From: Stichopus chloronotus
Lineage: Eukaryota; Echinodermata; Holothuroidea; Aspidochirotida; Stichopodidae
Assembly (NCBI GenBank): GCA_021234535.1
Contig: CM037840.1
Location: 3,814,565 to 3,878,564 of the forward strand
Length of the DNA: 64,000 bases
Reading direction: 5' to 3'
The translations under genes were made by a program, and so were the position numbers. The notes under the pieces were generated by a model. It was not told the DNA's origin. It was given only the letters and a program-made list of their open reading frames with translations, and did not search any database. Positions 50,801 through 60,200 of this stretch are shown here, one piece after another; positions within the stretch are counted from its first letter, which is position 1, and each line of letters begins with the position of its first letter.

Positions 50801-53579
50801 TTTCTTATACAGTAGTCTTGTCTGCATTTGGATCAACAATTTCAGACAGAGGGAATGACCTGCATGTTGTTGGGACACTTTCTTTTCTGAAACGTATAGC
50901 TACTGTTACAACTGGACTTTCCTAGCGGCTGCTTTAAATATGCATACTTGTCTTAGTAACTTATTGCAGATGCTTACAAGCACTGCACTGTTCTTATGAA
51001 AGGTGTGGATTGCTTGGGGGCCTGCTTGCAACCATATTCCTTTACTGCATTTTTGTGTCAGGTTATCCACATTTCCACTTCTTTAGCCAAACAGTATATT
51101 ACAATCTTTCTTCACTCATCTAAAGGTTTCCACATAATGATAAAACTCTGATGGCAGAATGGATTCACCAAGTGAAGAGAAAAGATTGAAAACCAACCAA
51201 AAACAGCTTTTCATGCAGCAACAATTTCACGGAAGAATCATATCACATTTGAATTATATCAATATCAAGGGTAGAAAACTTATAAAGGGTGCTGTACCCA
51301 CTATCTTTAATTTCCCACATCTTAAACTGCCTGATCAAAACCAAGGAAATCCCCCCAAAAGAGACAATATCAGAGACCAAAGACAATGCACAGATTTCAA
51401 ATCCAGATGATATCAAATCATGATTTCCACAAAGAAAGATGCAAAAAGCTATGGCAGACCCTGAGTCAGAAAATGAAAGGCTGAGAAAACACATTAAGTT
51501 ACTGCAGCAAATTGTAAGATGAAAAAAAACAAAAAATGAAACCATGAAGGCACTATTGCAGGAGATGATCAAGAAGTTCATGGATGACTTGAGGAAAACT
51601 TCAGGGGTTAAAGTTAGACTTCATAAAAAATGAAATTGACAACTGCAGGAAAAACGTACATGCTCGAAGTCTTCCATTGAGCTTCTTGCAGAACACAGTA
51701 TGAACGTTCACTGTGACTTTTAATGGCTGTTACACAAATCAGTCAACAGTGAGCATTCTTGGGGCAAAGTTAACATTCCCAACATGGATAACTTATTTTC
51801 AATACCTCCTTCAATACCTTCCAAACAAAGTTATTTACAATATTTTATATGCTTGTCAGTTGTCACATGTTAAAGCTAATGAGAAACATACTTGCTGACA
51901 TGAGAAAATTCTGAAATTTGTAAGTGATAGTTGCAAATTGAGTAGTTTCACAGTTTCTCATCATTGTGACGGCAAAAAGACAGAGGTGGTTTGATGAAAC
52001 CATCAGTTCAAGTCTTCGAGTTAGTCCACAAGGCCGATAGTGTGTTCAGCTAGTTATCTCTTCCATGTCTGTCCTGCTGCAATTCATCAACCTTCGTCTT
52101 TTCCATTATGAAAAACAGTACACACTGAGAACAGCATTTGCAAACAAAGGATCGTGATGCCATTAATTGAACAAGCTGGTCCTGTTCCTTCAAAAGTATG
52201 CTACTGTACAGTATTCAGTACAACTAGCATGTAGCTAGAGATCAACTGAGTGGTAAGTTCAAAGTTGTAACTTGCATCGTTCATACTTTAAAATGCCAAG
52301 TGGTTAAACCAGTTACTTGTATCAACCCTCTGGTTAAACTAATATATAAAAGAGTACGAAAATATCGTCCGTGATCCATGACAGTCCTTGCCATGTCCTT
52401 GGCCAAATAAGTGCAACTAACATTACCGTTTCTACTTCAACAGAAGTGCAGTCCTACTGCATTGGGTGTCATGCTGATTTGATTGCCTAGGGCTTGTTTA
52501 CTGTAGGCCTCCATGGCAGAGAATGCGCAACTGTTTAACGTAGCGGAACTACTATCAGTAACACTGCTTAGGTCAGGTCGGAGCAGAATTTGCGTAAAGT
52601 TTAGGATACCATAACTCGCCGGAAGTTTCATGCCGAAGCGTAGTTTTCCCCATATTTAATGAGTTTACCTCAAAGTATTAAACGGTTGCATTCGCTCCTG
52701 TTTTCCCCAAAGAAGTAGTTAGATATCGAACGAACAAATTCTCGGGCCGTACGTGCATTGTATAAGGGAAACGTTGACTTCACAGCTTTCTTGCCCAACA
52801 GAGCCGATTACTGTCCGCCTTCATTTGTTCAGTGTGTGAGTAGTTACAGTGACGTCATTCTCGTTTTATCTAGTTCTTTGGTATTTGTCCAAAGACAGTA
52901 GCTCATTTTTGCTTGTATTCCTGAGGGATTTCTCTGTGTATATAGCAAACTTTCCAAATCTGGAACTGTGGAGATGACAAAGCTCATGTTCAATCAAGAT
53001 AAAATGTAGGGTGCTAGACCTAACGTGATTTTTTTTGTTTGTTTTACCTGGCTGCTTCTGAGTAGTACATTGCTATCAGGCTTTGAATTCTGAGGTGTGC
53101 GAGTGCAAAATTCGAGGCCTGTAATATGATACGGAACATAAATATACGCATCACTGGATGATCTAAGTTACTGGGCCTAGGCTTAAGTAAGCTAATAGTA
53201 ATATTTCATAATAGGCTAGGCCTTGGCGGGCTAGAAATTTACTAAAAAAGACCTCACTTAGCCTATATACATTATACTACTTAGGCCTAGTTACTACTGT
53301 GCAGTGTACTGTAGTCTGTAGTCTATTACATACAGTAGACGGTGTATTGTTGTTACTGTTAGTGTTACAATTACACTGTCAAGTGTCACAGAACTGTCCA
53401 ATAAAGTTGAAGACGAGCAACTTATTTGGAATAGGAGGTCTGTATATGATTGCCGTTCCACTCTTCTTATACATTCTGTTCAATCCAAATAGAGTCACAA
53501 CGGTATGATCTAAGTGAGAAGAAAACAGTAAACACCTCACCGGCAAGAGAAATCGGGATATCCTTATGGACGCTGCCAT
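35721..53579 (-). CDS. ECHDC3: ECHDC3, enoyl-CoA hydratase domain-containing protein 3, mitochondrial (complete, 9 coding exons)
   Basis: Crotonase-superfamily protein of the mitochondrial matrix. The vertebrate homologue is linked to fatty-acid metabolism, but its substrate is not settled. Coding exons (minus strand): 53579-53541, 48234-48098, 47628-47496, 47060-46955, 45240-45156, 44163-44054, 42456-42398, 36944-36838, 35841-35721. All are bounded by AG/GT, the phases join without a break, and they sum to 897 nt (298 aa plus TAG); the human protein is about 300 aa. The N-terminus is rich in Arg, Ser and Leu and poor in acidic residues, as in a mitochondrial presequence. Family landmarks are [15 protein letters not shown], the first oxyanion-hole segment [10 protein letters not shown], the second [14 protein letters not shown], then [39 protein letters not shown] and C-terminal [12 protein letters not shown]. 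After FAT the motif reads PG rather than the PE of true hydratases, as I recall for human ECHDC3, so classical hydratase activity is doubtful. Introns 1 and 7 are large and hold transposons. Confidence 0.95.
36838..36944 (-). CDS. ECHDC3: ECHDC3 exon 8
   Basis: 107 nt encoding [20 protein letters not shown], then [16 protein letters not shown]. It matches the C-terminal helical region of the family (ISLGK). A 200-bp MITE sits only 99 bp upstream of its acceptor. Confidence 0.9.
37044..37243. mobile_element. 200-bp hairpin MITE, copy 1 (ECHDC3 intron 7)
   Basis: Perfect 17-bp terminal inverted repeats ACAATCTTGGACAAAAT, with a GC-rich inner inverted repeat (CCCCGCGCCCC facing GGGGGCGCGGGG). 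Flanked by CT on both sides. Its inner end is 99 bp from the exon 8 acceptor. Confidence 0.85.
37598..37835. repeat. Possible foldback element
   Basis: Perfect 15-bp inverted repeat CCACGTTCTACCAAA (37598-37612) and its inverse (37821-37835), 238 bp overall. A third related word GGTAGAACGTTAG lies between them. No target duplication was recognised. Confidence 0.4.
37845..37925 (+). repeat. Possible tRNA-derived SINE head
   Basis: Contains GGGGTTCGATTCACGG, a good RNA polymerase III B-box with a near-complete T-arm. The upstream TAGGTCTAAGTCAGC is only a poor A-box. It does not fold as a working tRNA. Confidence 0.3.
38808..39007. mobile_element. 200-bp hairpin MITE, copy 2 (ECHDC3 intron 7)
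   Basis: Same length and orientation as copy 1, with only two substitutions noticed over 200 bp. Flanked by AG on both sides. Near-identity means both copies inserted recently. Confidence 0.85.
39740..40010. repeat. Probable degenerate MITE
   Basis: Starts GTGCAGATCCGGGATTTTA and ends with the partial inverse CCTAAATCTGCGCTTGC. It has G-runs inside. No clear target duplication. Confidence 0.4.
40440..41130. repeat. ~145-bp tandem repeat array in ECHDC3 intron 7
   Basis: Three good units and flanking decayed ones. The word AAGTACATTCTTTGCATG or a close variant recurs at about 40632, 40776 and 40921 (spacing 144-145). GGTGCAAARGGCA and CACATTTAAAGCACATATTG recur in step. The long open frame across it reflects the repeat, not a gene. 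Confidence 0.75.
42398..42456 (-). CDS. ECHDC3: ECHDC3 exon 7
   Basis: 59 nt encoding [19 protein letters not shown], with acceptor TTCTTGCAG and donor GTATGT. It ends in phase 0. Intron 7 below it is 5.45 kb long and repeat-filled. Confidence 0.93.
43262..43650 (-). repeat. Interspersed repeat, copy 2 (in ECHDC3 intron 6)
   Basis: Reverse-complement homologue of 25760-26110. Short inverted ends CTGGAATACAA and ACAACTTATATTCCAG suggest a MITE. Confidence 0.55.
44054..44163 (-). CDS. ECHDC3: ECHDC3 exon 6
   Basis: 110 nt encoding [20 protein letters not shown], then [16 protein letters not shown]; donor GTAAGG. It is noticeably more GC-rich than its introns. This is the segment most easily recognised as ECHDC3. 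Confidence 0.96.
44320..44363. repeat. 11-bp minisatellite, four perfect units
   Basis: AACATAGAATG repeated four times head to tail, followed by a partial unit, in ECHDC3 intron 5. Confidence 0.85.
44960..45140 (-). pseudogene. Two decayed tandem copies of ECHDC3 exon 5
   Basis: Reading down the minus strand after exon 5, two further exon-5-like blocks follow at about 100-bp spacing (about 45140-45045 and about 45044-44964). Both keep recognisable core words such as CAGCTG, TAGCCAGTT and GACAT. Copy 2 has TAA where exon 5 has the Cys codon of ASCD, and its donor is mutated (CTAAG). Copy 3 reads [13 protein letters not shown] and then stops. The working exon 5 (45240-45156) is the upstream-most copy. 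These look like remnants of a local exon triplication inside intron 5. Confidence 0.75.
45156..45240 (-). CDS. ECHDC3: ECHDC3 exon 5 (second oxyanion-hole segment)
   Basis: 85 nt encoding [20 protein letters not shown], then EKAKFATPG, with donor GTAAGT. It carries the second oxyanion-hole Gly region. Two decayed tandem copies of this exon lie immediately downstream in intron 5. Confidence 0.95.
46540..46815 (+). repeat. Interspersed repeat, copy 2 (in ECHDC3 intron 4)
   Basis: Diverged homologue of 34500-34835 with a 13-G run near its start and a poly-T end. Confidence 0.6.
46955..47060 (-). CDS. ECHDC3: ECHDC3 exon 4
   Basis: 106 nt, acceptor TTTTACAG, donor GTTGGT. It encodes [18 protein letters not shown], then VPVIAQVAG; the final Gly codon is split with exon 5. 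It corresponds to the helix and strand before the second oxyanion-hole segment. Confidence 0.93.
47496..47628 (-). CDS. ECHDC3: ECHDC3 exon 3 (first oxyanion-hole segment)
   Basis: 133 nt. It encodes [16 protein letters not shown], then [20 protein letters not shown], whose AGHD turn supplies one oxyanion-hole NH in crotonases. It ends in phase 0 before GTAAAA. Confidence 0.95.
48098..48234 (-). CDS. ECHDC3: ECHDC3 exon 2 (rest of presequence, start of crotonase fold)
   Basis: 137 nt, acceptor TTTGCAG, donor GTGAGT. It encodes a basic leader segment and then [15 protein letters not shown]. The split Arg codon (AG|G) is completed by exon 3, giving the family motif NDPKKRNALS. Confidence 0.92.
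48690..49430. repeat. AT-rich low-complexity stretch with TTCATTATTCAT / ATTATGAAT words
   Basis: TTCATTATTCATAAGGG words dominate the left part and their inverse, CATTATGAAT, the right part, in ECHDC3 intron 1 just left of the P-like element. Degenerate tandem or foldback origin; no coding signal. Confidence 0.5.
49525..49554. repeat. Left terminal inverted repeat of the P-like element
   Basis: 30 bp, beginning CAAAGAACTAG and ending GAATGACGTCA. It pairs with 52850-52880 except for one missing A. Confidence 0.9.
49685..51640 (+). pseudogene. THAP-domain P-type transposase N-terminus, decayed
   Basis: Exon 1 (49685-49755) starts [20 protein letters not shown] and ends QFH plus a split Arg codon, the usual start of a THAP zinc finger (C-x4-C). 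After a 1.37-kb intron, exon 2 starts at 51126 in matching phase with [20 protein letters not shown]. It then hits TGA at 51187-51189 where a Trp (WKPT) is expected. The second zinc site reads CSNN where C-x2-H is expected. A frameshift near 51245 is followed by [11 protein letters not shown], the typical segment after a THAP domain. A heptad-like coiled coil ([14 protein letters not shown]) follows from about 51455 and is broken by another stop. This is a dead transposase relic; only the DNA-binding end is recognisable. Confidence 0.85.
52850..52880. repeat. Right terminal inverted repeat of the P-like element
   Basis: 31 bp, the inverse of 49525-49554, directly followed by the target duplication GTATTTGT. 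Confidence 0.9.
53541..53579 (-). CDS. ECHDC3: ECHDC3 exon 1 (start codon, presequence)
   Basis: Thirteen codons, [13 protein letters not shown], followed by the donor GTGAGG. It ends in phase 0, matching the phase-0 start of exon 2 almost 5.3 kb away. The Arg/Ser/Leu-rich, acid-free start fits a mitochondrial targeting peptide. This ATG lies 595 bp from the start codon of the divergent gene. Confidence 0.85.
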
Positions 53580-54174
53580 TTTGTTTTGACTCTCGGTTGC
53601 AATTGGACTTTGCCTGGATGGAACGCTACATTTTGAAGTAGGATATTTTTATTATCAAGGTATATTTTATCACTGAATATTCCGGTAATAATAATGAAAA
53701 TTGATTTTATAAAGTAATAAAATGCTTATATATAAATTTTGTGTAAAAAAAACCTAGTCAATAGAAATTTTGACTTACCTTCTACTCAAAATCAACTTAT
53801 TTTCCCCTTTAATTTATTGTGGACTCTATGGTGACCAAGCCCCATAGCTTGTATTTACCCACCCAAAACATCGGGCTTGGTTGTTGTGAAGTGCATATGT
53901 ACACTATGTATACATACAACTGCATAAGGGTGGTACGTAGTGTGCACTAGCTGAGGATTTATTAGCTTGGTGAAGATACCAATCCTGAACTAGCTTAAGT
54001 AACTATACCAACAGTTCAGCTCTGTTTCCATTCTCCGCGTACGTTTCTTGTAAGCAAAAGCACGTTGAAAAGCGCATTCGGCAGTGTGGAAAGGCCACTT
54101 GCGACGGAGAGTTGCAAATAAATAAATTCACTTAGACCGTCGCTACCAGTACCAAGCCGAAAATAACTTTCAAC
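53580..54174. promoter_or_regulatory. Shared intergenic region between two divergent start codons
   Basis: 595 bp separate the ECHDC3 ATG (minus strand) from the ATG of the plus-strand secreted-protein gene. The arrangement fits a bidirectional promoter. The half nearer the plus-strand gene (54030-54130) holds several CpGs. I see no convincing TATA box. Confidence 0.5.
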
Positions 54175-54247
54175 ATGGAGAGATTCGTGTTGCTAATGTT
54201 GTCTGTTATTAGCATGGCGTCAATGTCCTATCAACAGAGCAGACAAG
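54175..54247 (+). CDS. Exon 1 of the divergent gene (signal peptide)
   Basis: Encodes MERFVLLMLSVISMASMSYQ, then QSRQ. The Glu codon is split (G|AG) with exon 2. A hydrophobic core of about 12 residues after one Arg is typical of a cleavable signal peptide. Confidence 0.72.
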
Positions 54248-57200
54248 GTAATTTAGACCTAACTGAAAAAGGCACACAGAAATTCGACTTCTCCCAATGT
54301 AGGGTGGCAGTAAAGTATATTTAGGTGTGAGATCATTACTTCGTAGCCGATGATGTGTATGAGGTGACTCAAGCTCTTATCTGAGCCCCAGGCTTACATT
54401 ACAGTTACACTAATTAAACGTTAGGCTAGAGTACCTATCACTTCACTCAGTCACAACCCAAACGTTTGTGTACGGTACCAGTGCTAAGTAACTATTAACA
54501 GTGACACAGCCGAAGAAATCAACCTACAAAGAAAGGCCGTGACCAAGTAGCCTACGTCCAACTTGAACCGAGACCAAAACTAAACTTTGCGCATCATAAG
54601 TTAAGTTATCCCTTACTATTTTCGTCCTAGCCTTCAACAGTAAAGTCTGTTCATTCTTCTAACATATAACGAGAAAGTGTAAAATACAATGCAGCATAGG
54701 GCTAATGGTCGACAGTTTTCATTAAACTTTGTGTGTTTCTTTGAACAAGACATGGAATGACGCCGGTAAATATTCACAATGAGGTTGTCAGTTTGTAAGG
54801 TATGTTATTTGTAAATACAGTGCTTGGTTTCGAGTGCTACTTAAGTAGTATGCTTTTAATACACCCGTGAGAACTGTGCTGTTGCATGTTCATTATGTAA
54901 GCCCAGGTTAAGGCACTAAGTTATGATAACCATTAATTTTAAAATTTCCGCCCTTTTCGTTCAGTTTTTATGCAAATTCTGTTGCCTTTCAAAGTAGTTA
55001 CTGTCATTTTTGTACATTGAATGACTATTCCATCCATGAACAACTTTGTGTACATTAGTGAATAACGAAACAGTTATAATCTTATCATTCTGGTTTTTCC
55101 ATACATATGCAATCACTCTAAGGAAGATATCTCTGCAAAGTAATGTTGCTGGAACTTCACACTTTAAGAATTGGTAGCCCTTCATGAGTTGATCTCTGTC
55201 AAGTTTGGGTTAGGTCAAGAGGTAACATGGGATCAGAAGAAGTCATAGTTTGAAATTGTCATAAAATTGAAGGAAAGTGTCATGAACTTCAGAGATGATT
55301 TATGTAGTCCATTTTGACAAGAGGATCCCTATGCTTTTGCAGGTAAGTCAAAGGTTAGATGTGAGGTCAACAGAGGTTTAAGTGTGAAAACCTATGAAGG
55401 AAACATATCTCAGCAACTGAATATTGAGCTATAACTTCAAACTCTAATCACTGGTAGCACTTGAAGGTCTTTAAAACCCTGCAAGTATGGTACCTGAATA
55501 AAGGAACATTGCTAGAACTGTGAACTTGCTCTTTTTCTTATGTTGATCAAAGGTCACATTAGATCAGCAAAAGCTTTGAAAACATAGTAGGCATGGTTTT
55601 GAAAGAAGGGTAAGGTGATTAAGCTTCAAATTTGGTATGTTGGTTGTCCATTGGCTTTCATAAAAATTGGCAGGGGAATCACCAATTCCTTTGCCTTCCT
55701 TTTTCAAAAAAGTATGCACTAAGCTTTCACAGTACCAATCTTGGCGGTCAGTACTGTGGTATGTGATCGGTGGTACAGTACCGTATCAGTACCAGTACTT
55801 ACCTAATTACTGGTTTACCGTGAAACCTTTACCATGTACAGTAAGAAATCTAGTCATGATTAGGACTCTTTTTTTTTTAAGTTTTGTAAAAGTTGGGGTG
55901 GGGCAGCACCACTGCCATAAAACATCCCATGGCGGGCATTGATTTTCCGAAAATTATTTGGTTGCCCTTGGGACATCCATGTCACCTCTTGTCTGCAAGG
56001 GAATGCGGTTGTCCAAAACAGCAATAAAAGTTGAGAGTTTATCGAGTCAAGCGGACAGCATACAGTGCATGGCATTGATTCTGATAAAAACATGCTTGAC
56101 CCCTGGAAAGGGGTTCTCCCTTCACTTTTTTTTGGTTGCCCTCTGGACTATTATTCAACTTCTTAGGTAGTCCGGAAGCTTGTTTCACTAGTCTGCATTT
56201 TTTTCAAATTGATAAAATGGAACGCCACAGTGGACAGCATCAATACGGTGGGTCTAAAATAATCTAGCATAATTCAGTGCTGTAGATTGATTAATTTAGT
56301 TATATAATTTAGCCAAGGGTCAGAAAGGACAATATATATGTCCTCATAAAAAACCCAGGAAGTCCCTGAAAGTCCCTTTAAGGCGTTAACACTCGACATC
56401 ACCACAGACTCAGGCAGACCATAACATTCATCCAGAACCCTCTGCGAGAAAAAGTATTTCCTAACATTCAACCTGCAGTGCATCTTTTGGAGCTTTCCGT
56501 AAGTCTGACTCCTCAGTGCACTCAAGGACCTCAGAAAAATGCACACAGTACCTCTCTCACATTATCCAGATGCAGGCACAATTTTCAGCTGTAGTAATTC
56601 TGAAAGGTATACATGACATTATTTGGACCCAACTAGATTCCATTAAAACATAAACAAGGGAAAGGCTCATTCGCATGGACCTTGTTTCATTGTGTGTGTT
56701 AATTGATGCCTAGGACAGACAATAACTTTGTACCACATGTACACTAAATTATGAGGCTGGGACTTCATGTACAGTAGGCTGCTTCCTCCTTGTGTGCAGT
56801 TTCATCATTAACCACTGTTCAAACACTGACATTTAAAAGTTATGCTTGACTACTAGTGTTTACACTACTGCAGCCAGTGTTTATTAATGTTGGTCTTTGG
56901 TACAGTGCTACAGTGCAGTATCTTTTCAAGAAGAAGATAGTGTTCAGTATGGTTTGCATTTATTGGAGCCTACGCTGTTTGACTGTTTGTACAATAATGT
57001 TAAGGTCCATAGGGCTTCCCTGTGATTATAGTTAGTTTCTACACACCTTGTTGGTGATTAAAAACCTAACTGTCAATGTTGCAGTAATTTTGCACGGATC
57101 TGCAAATTACGAGTCTGAGCATGTATCGCCACATTTATATTTTTGCATTGTGTTGAGGTACATTTGTGCTACATAACATAAAACATAATGTATAGCGTAA

Positions 57201-60200
57201 CATAAAATATTTTTCTGATTTTGTTCTACAAATACTCATCAAATTGGATACACAAGGTGAAGGGTCAGCTTAGTCAGAAACTGAGAATTTCAATCTTGAT
57301 TATTTATGAAAGTTATCAGTAGTACTGTGTTTAGAACCACAACATCTGCTGTATGTACAGAAAAGTGAAATTTGTAGATCATGTTCACTTTACCAGTCTG
57401 CATACTGTCCTCTAAGCTACTTTTTTTTGGTTAAATGTGATTTAATATCATGGAGTAGGCACTTTCTGAACACTTGTGGCTAAAACTTGGCACATACAGT
57501 TATTCTCGTGGATGACAGAGGTATTCTGTCATTCGTCTGCAATCTGTAGGTTTGGCCATGCATCCACAAAATGCATAAATTTGAGCTTTAGAGATACAAG
57601 CCAGTACTAATATTCTGTAGTGCTCTAACCCAGTTGCAAAATAAATTAAACTGCATCCACCTTGCTAGTATTTTCATGGACATGTGTCTAGTACAGTGTA
57701 CTGAGTGCGGTAGTAGTAACCTACAGAAGAGTACAGCAGTAGCTTAGCAACGTCTAAGTGCGCGTCTTCTGTTGACAGTAGTTGAAGGTCATTTGTTGCC
57801 AGGAGAGACTGTAGCCTACTGTAAGCAGTAGTGAGATCCTCTGATTGGCTGATTGTTACCGAGGAGGGACTGGGAGATTCAATTTGACATGAATGTGATT
57901 CCTCTTCATTTAAATGCTTGGCTCATAAACCACCTCAGGGATGGAAGTTCAGCAAATGAAAAAAAAACAACATTAAACAGATCATGCCTCTTTGTATCTC
58001 ATCCAGTTCTTTCATAAATCCCAATTGTTTTTAACTTTATTATTTTTAAACCTACATTGTAGGAGGTAGGCTATTGTATTTGATTAAATATTAAATACTG
58101 TACAGTATATGGCTCTTCTGTACTCTACTTTTCATAAACTGCAATAGAATTACACAATATACAGTAATATATACTTTGCAGATCTCTAGCACACATATTC
58201 AGAGCTCTCACTGCCTGGTGGTTTATACTTGTAAATGAAAACCTGCAGCATGTAATCTTCTTACATTCATTACAAACACCACATTTAGAGCTCCTGTGCT
58301 TCACCAAATTGCAGCCATTGTGTACTGTGTAGGATACATTGCCACGCTCTATGAGGACATATAGAGCCTATACCATAGCAGCTCTTACTCTACAGTGGAA
58401 AAACACAAAAATGCTTTAAATATTGATTTCCATCAGTTGTCATTGACAGTGACCATGAACAAATGTACTGAGAGTGCTGTGCACAGTGTCTGCCACATAA
58501 AGAAACAACATGTGTGCTACATACTGTACTTGCAGGGGATAACAAATTGACAGTACAATGATGCTGTGTGTATAGTACTGTACCATATCTACTGTGCACC
58601 ATTAATTAAATTCACACTCGAGGATACATGCAATTATGCAACAGAACTGTGGACTTGCCTCAATGCACAAAGTTTTATGAGATCACTACTGGGAGCACTG
58701 TACTGTATGTTGTCATAATCACTACAAACAGTATATTCAGTTATTGTTACTGTCAGAGGCCAGTGGGTTTTTCTGTTTTGTATGATCCTGCAGTTGTAGA
58801 ATTAAAGATGAAAGATGGTCAAAGCTGCTTGACCTGTTAGTTGATATGTCTTTGGTAGAACTTCAAATGTTCAGTCTTTATACTTCTAAAAACAGTTTAA
58901 TACTGTAGCTCAGCAGTAGTGGTATCATAAACTTGTAAGTTGGTGTTTCAACATGTTTTTTCAAGATGATCCTTTTGTACAGTAGTTCCATGGAGTTTGT
59001 TATCATTGTACAGTCAATGTATGTTACTTGACTAGGAAAGAAGGAGCAATATTACCATCAAACCTGAAAATGGGATAAAAAACAATCATGGATTATAAAT
59101 AGTATTGGAATTTTCAGTTCTTCCGTGTTTTGCTCTCATTGTCATCAGCAATTATCATTGTTTCCTTCCAACTTTGTCAGTGTCGTTGCTAGGGATAGCC
59201 ATCATAAACAAATAACAAAACCTTATTGTCTGTCTGCATGTACAGTAGTACAGTAGAAGGAAATCATACTCTCACAGGTTCCTTCATGATACAGTGAAGT
59301 AAGTTGGCTATCAGTGATCATGGACAAGTTCTAAGGAAGCTGAAATTTCCAAGGAAGCAAGTGATAGTTGATGCCCAACTCTTTGCAGTACATTGCAGGT
59401 AGGGTTCAGTGGGGTTCACGTGTGAAATTCATTGTCATGGTACTGAGTGTGGCTTCTACAGTATGTCAGTCAAAGCACTTTTGGTTTATATTTGAGCAAT
59501 TTGACAACCACAGTGCACCATACAGTACAACTGTACACTGAGTATGAGACTCATTTGTAGCACTGTATCCATAAAAAAAGTTTTCAGCTTTGTGGTTACT
59601 CTAGCAGGCCCCTGCCAATTGACTGCAAAAATTTGCATTTCTCAGTTCCATTTAGTGCAGCCTAGAATGACGGCATCTCTTTTACTGGCACCGTCTTAAG
59701 GTGAGGAAGATAGTTGAGATGACATAAGTGTGTAAAAGGCTACAGTATGGGACGTTTAGTCTTGCAGTGACAGAAATTTTCAGAGCATGGGGGAGGTTGA
59801 TTGGAACGACAAAGGCCTTTCATAGAGCCTGCATCTTTTTGTCGATGAATTAGTAAAATAGAGATCACAATAGATGATCATGTGACCTAATTTTATTTGT
59901 TCCACATGCAACAAATGGGTCTGAGTGTAGTGAACGGCGAGGACAACATCGGCCTTTCGTTTCACTCAGTGACCAGATGAAATTTTGCACAGGTCTTCAT
60001 TCATGCTCATACAGTGCCAACATAATGCAAGCCCCTTTCTCCTACAGCTCCCTTGCCCCACCCCCTCGTATTCCTTGACAATCTCACCAAATTCTTTATT
60101 CTCTCTGTACACTGAAGTTTGCCATTTAGCATATTCAGTGCACAGCAGTGGTAAGGACTATTGTAGCTTAACATTGACACTTGTAAGCCAAGTGCAATCC

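Larger units (their letters stand above)
49525..52880 (+). mobile_element. P-element-like DNA transposon with decayed THAP gene, in ECHDC3 intron 1
   Basis: 3356 bp, flanked by a perfect 8-bp target-site duplication GTATTTGT (49517-49524 and 52881-52888). The terminal inverted repeats are 49525-49554 and 52850-52880. They start CAAAGAACTAG and end GAATGACGTCA, differing by a single inserted A. A 12-bp subterminal inverted repeat GTTGGGCAAGAA occurs at 49600-49611, and its reverse complement is at 52788-52799. Roughly 31-bp terminal repeats, 8-bp duplications, short subterminal repeats and a THAP-domain N-terminus are all known hallmarks of the P superfamily. The interior holds a broken THAP plus coiled-coil coding region. 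I see no RNase H-like transposase core, so this copy is non-autonomous. Confidence 0.9.

Noticed and set aside
52437..52631. Minus-strand open frame considered as ECHDC3 exon 1
   Set aside because: It lies within the transposon, and the 53579 exon joins exon 2 in phase with a mitochondrial presequence.
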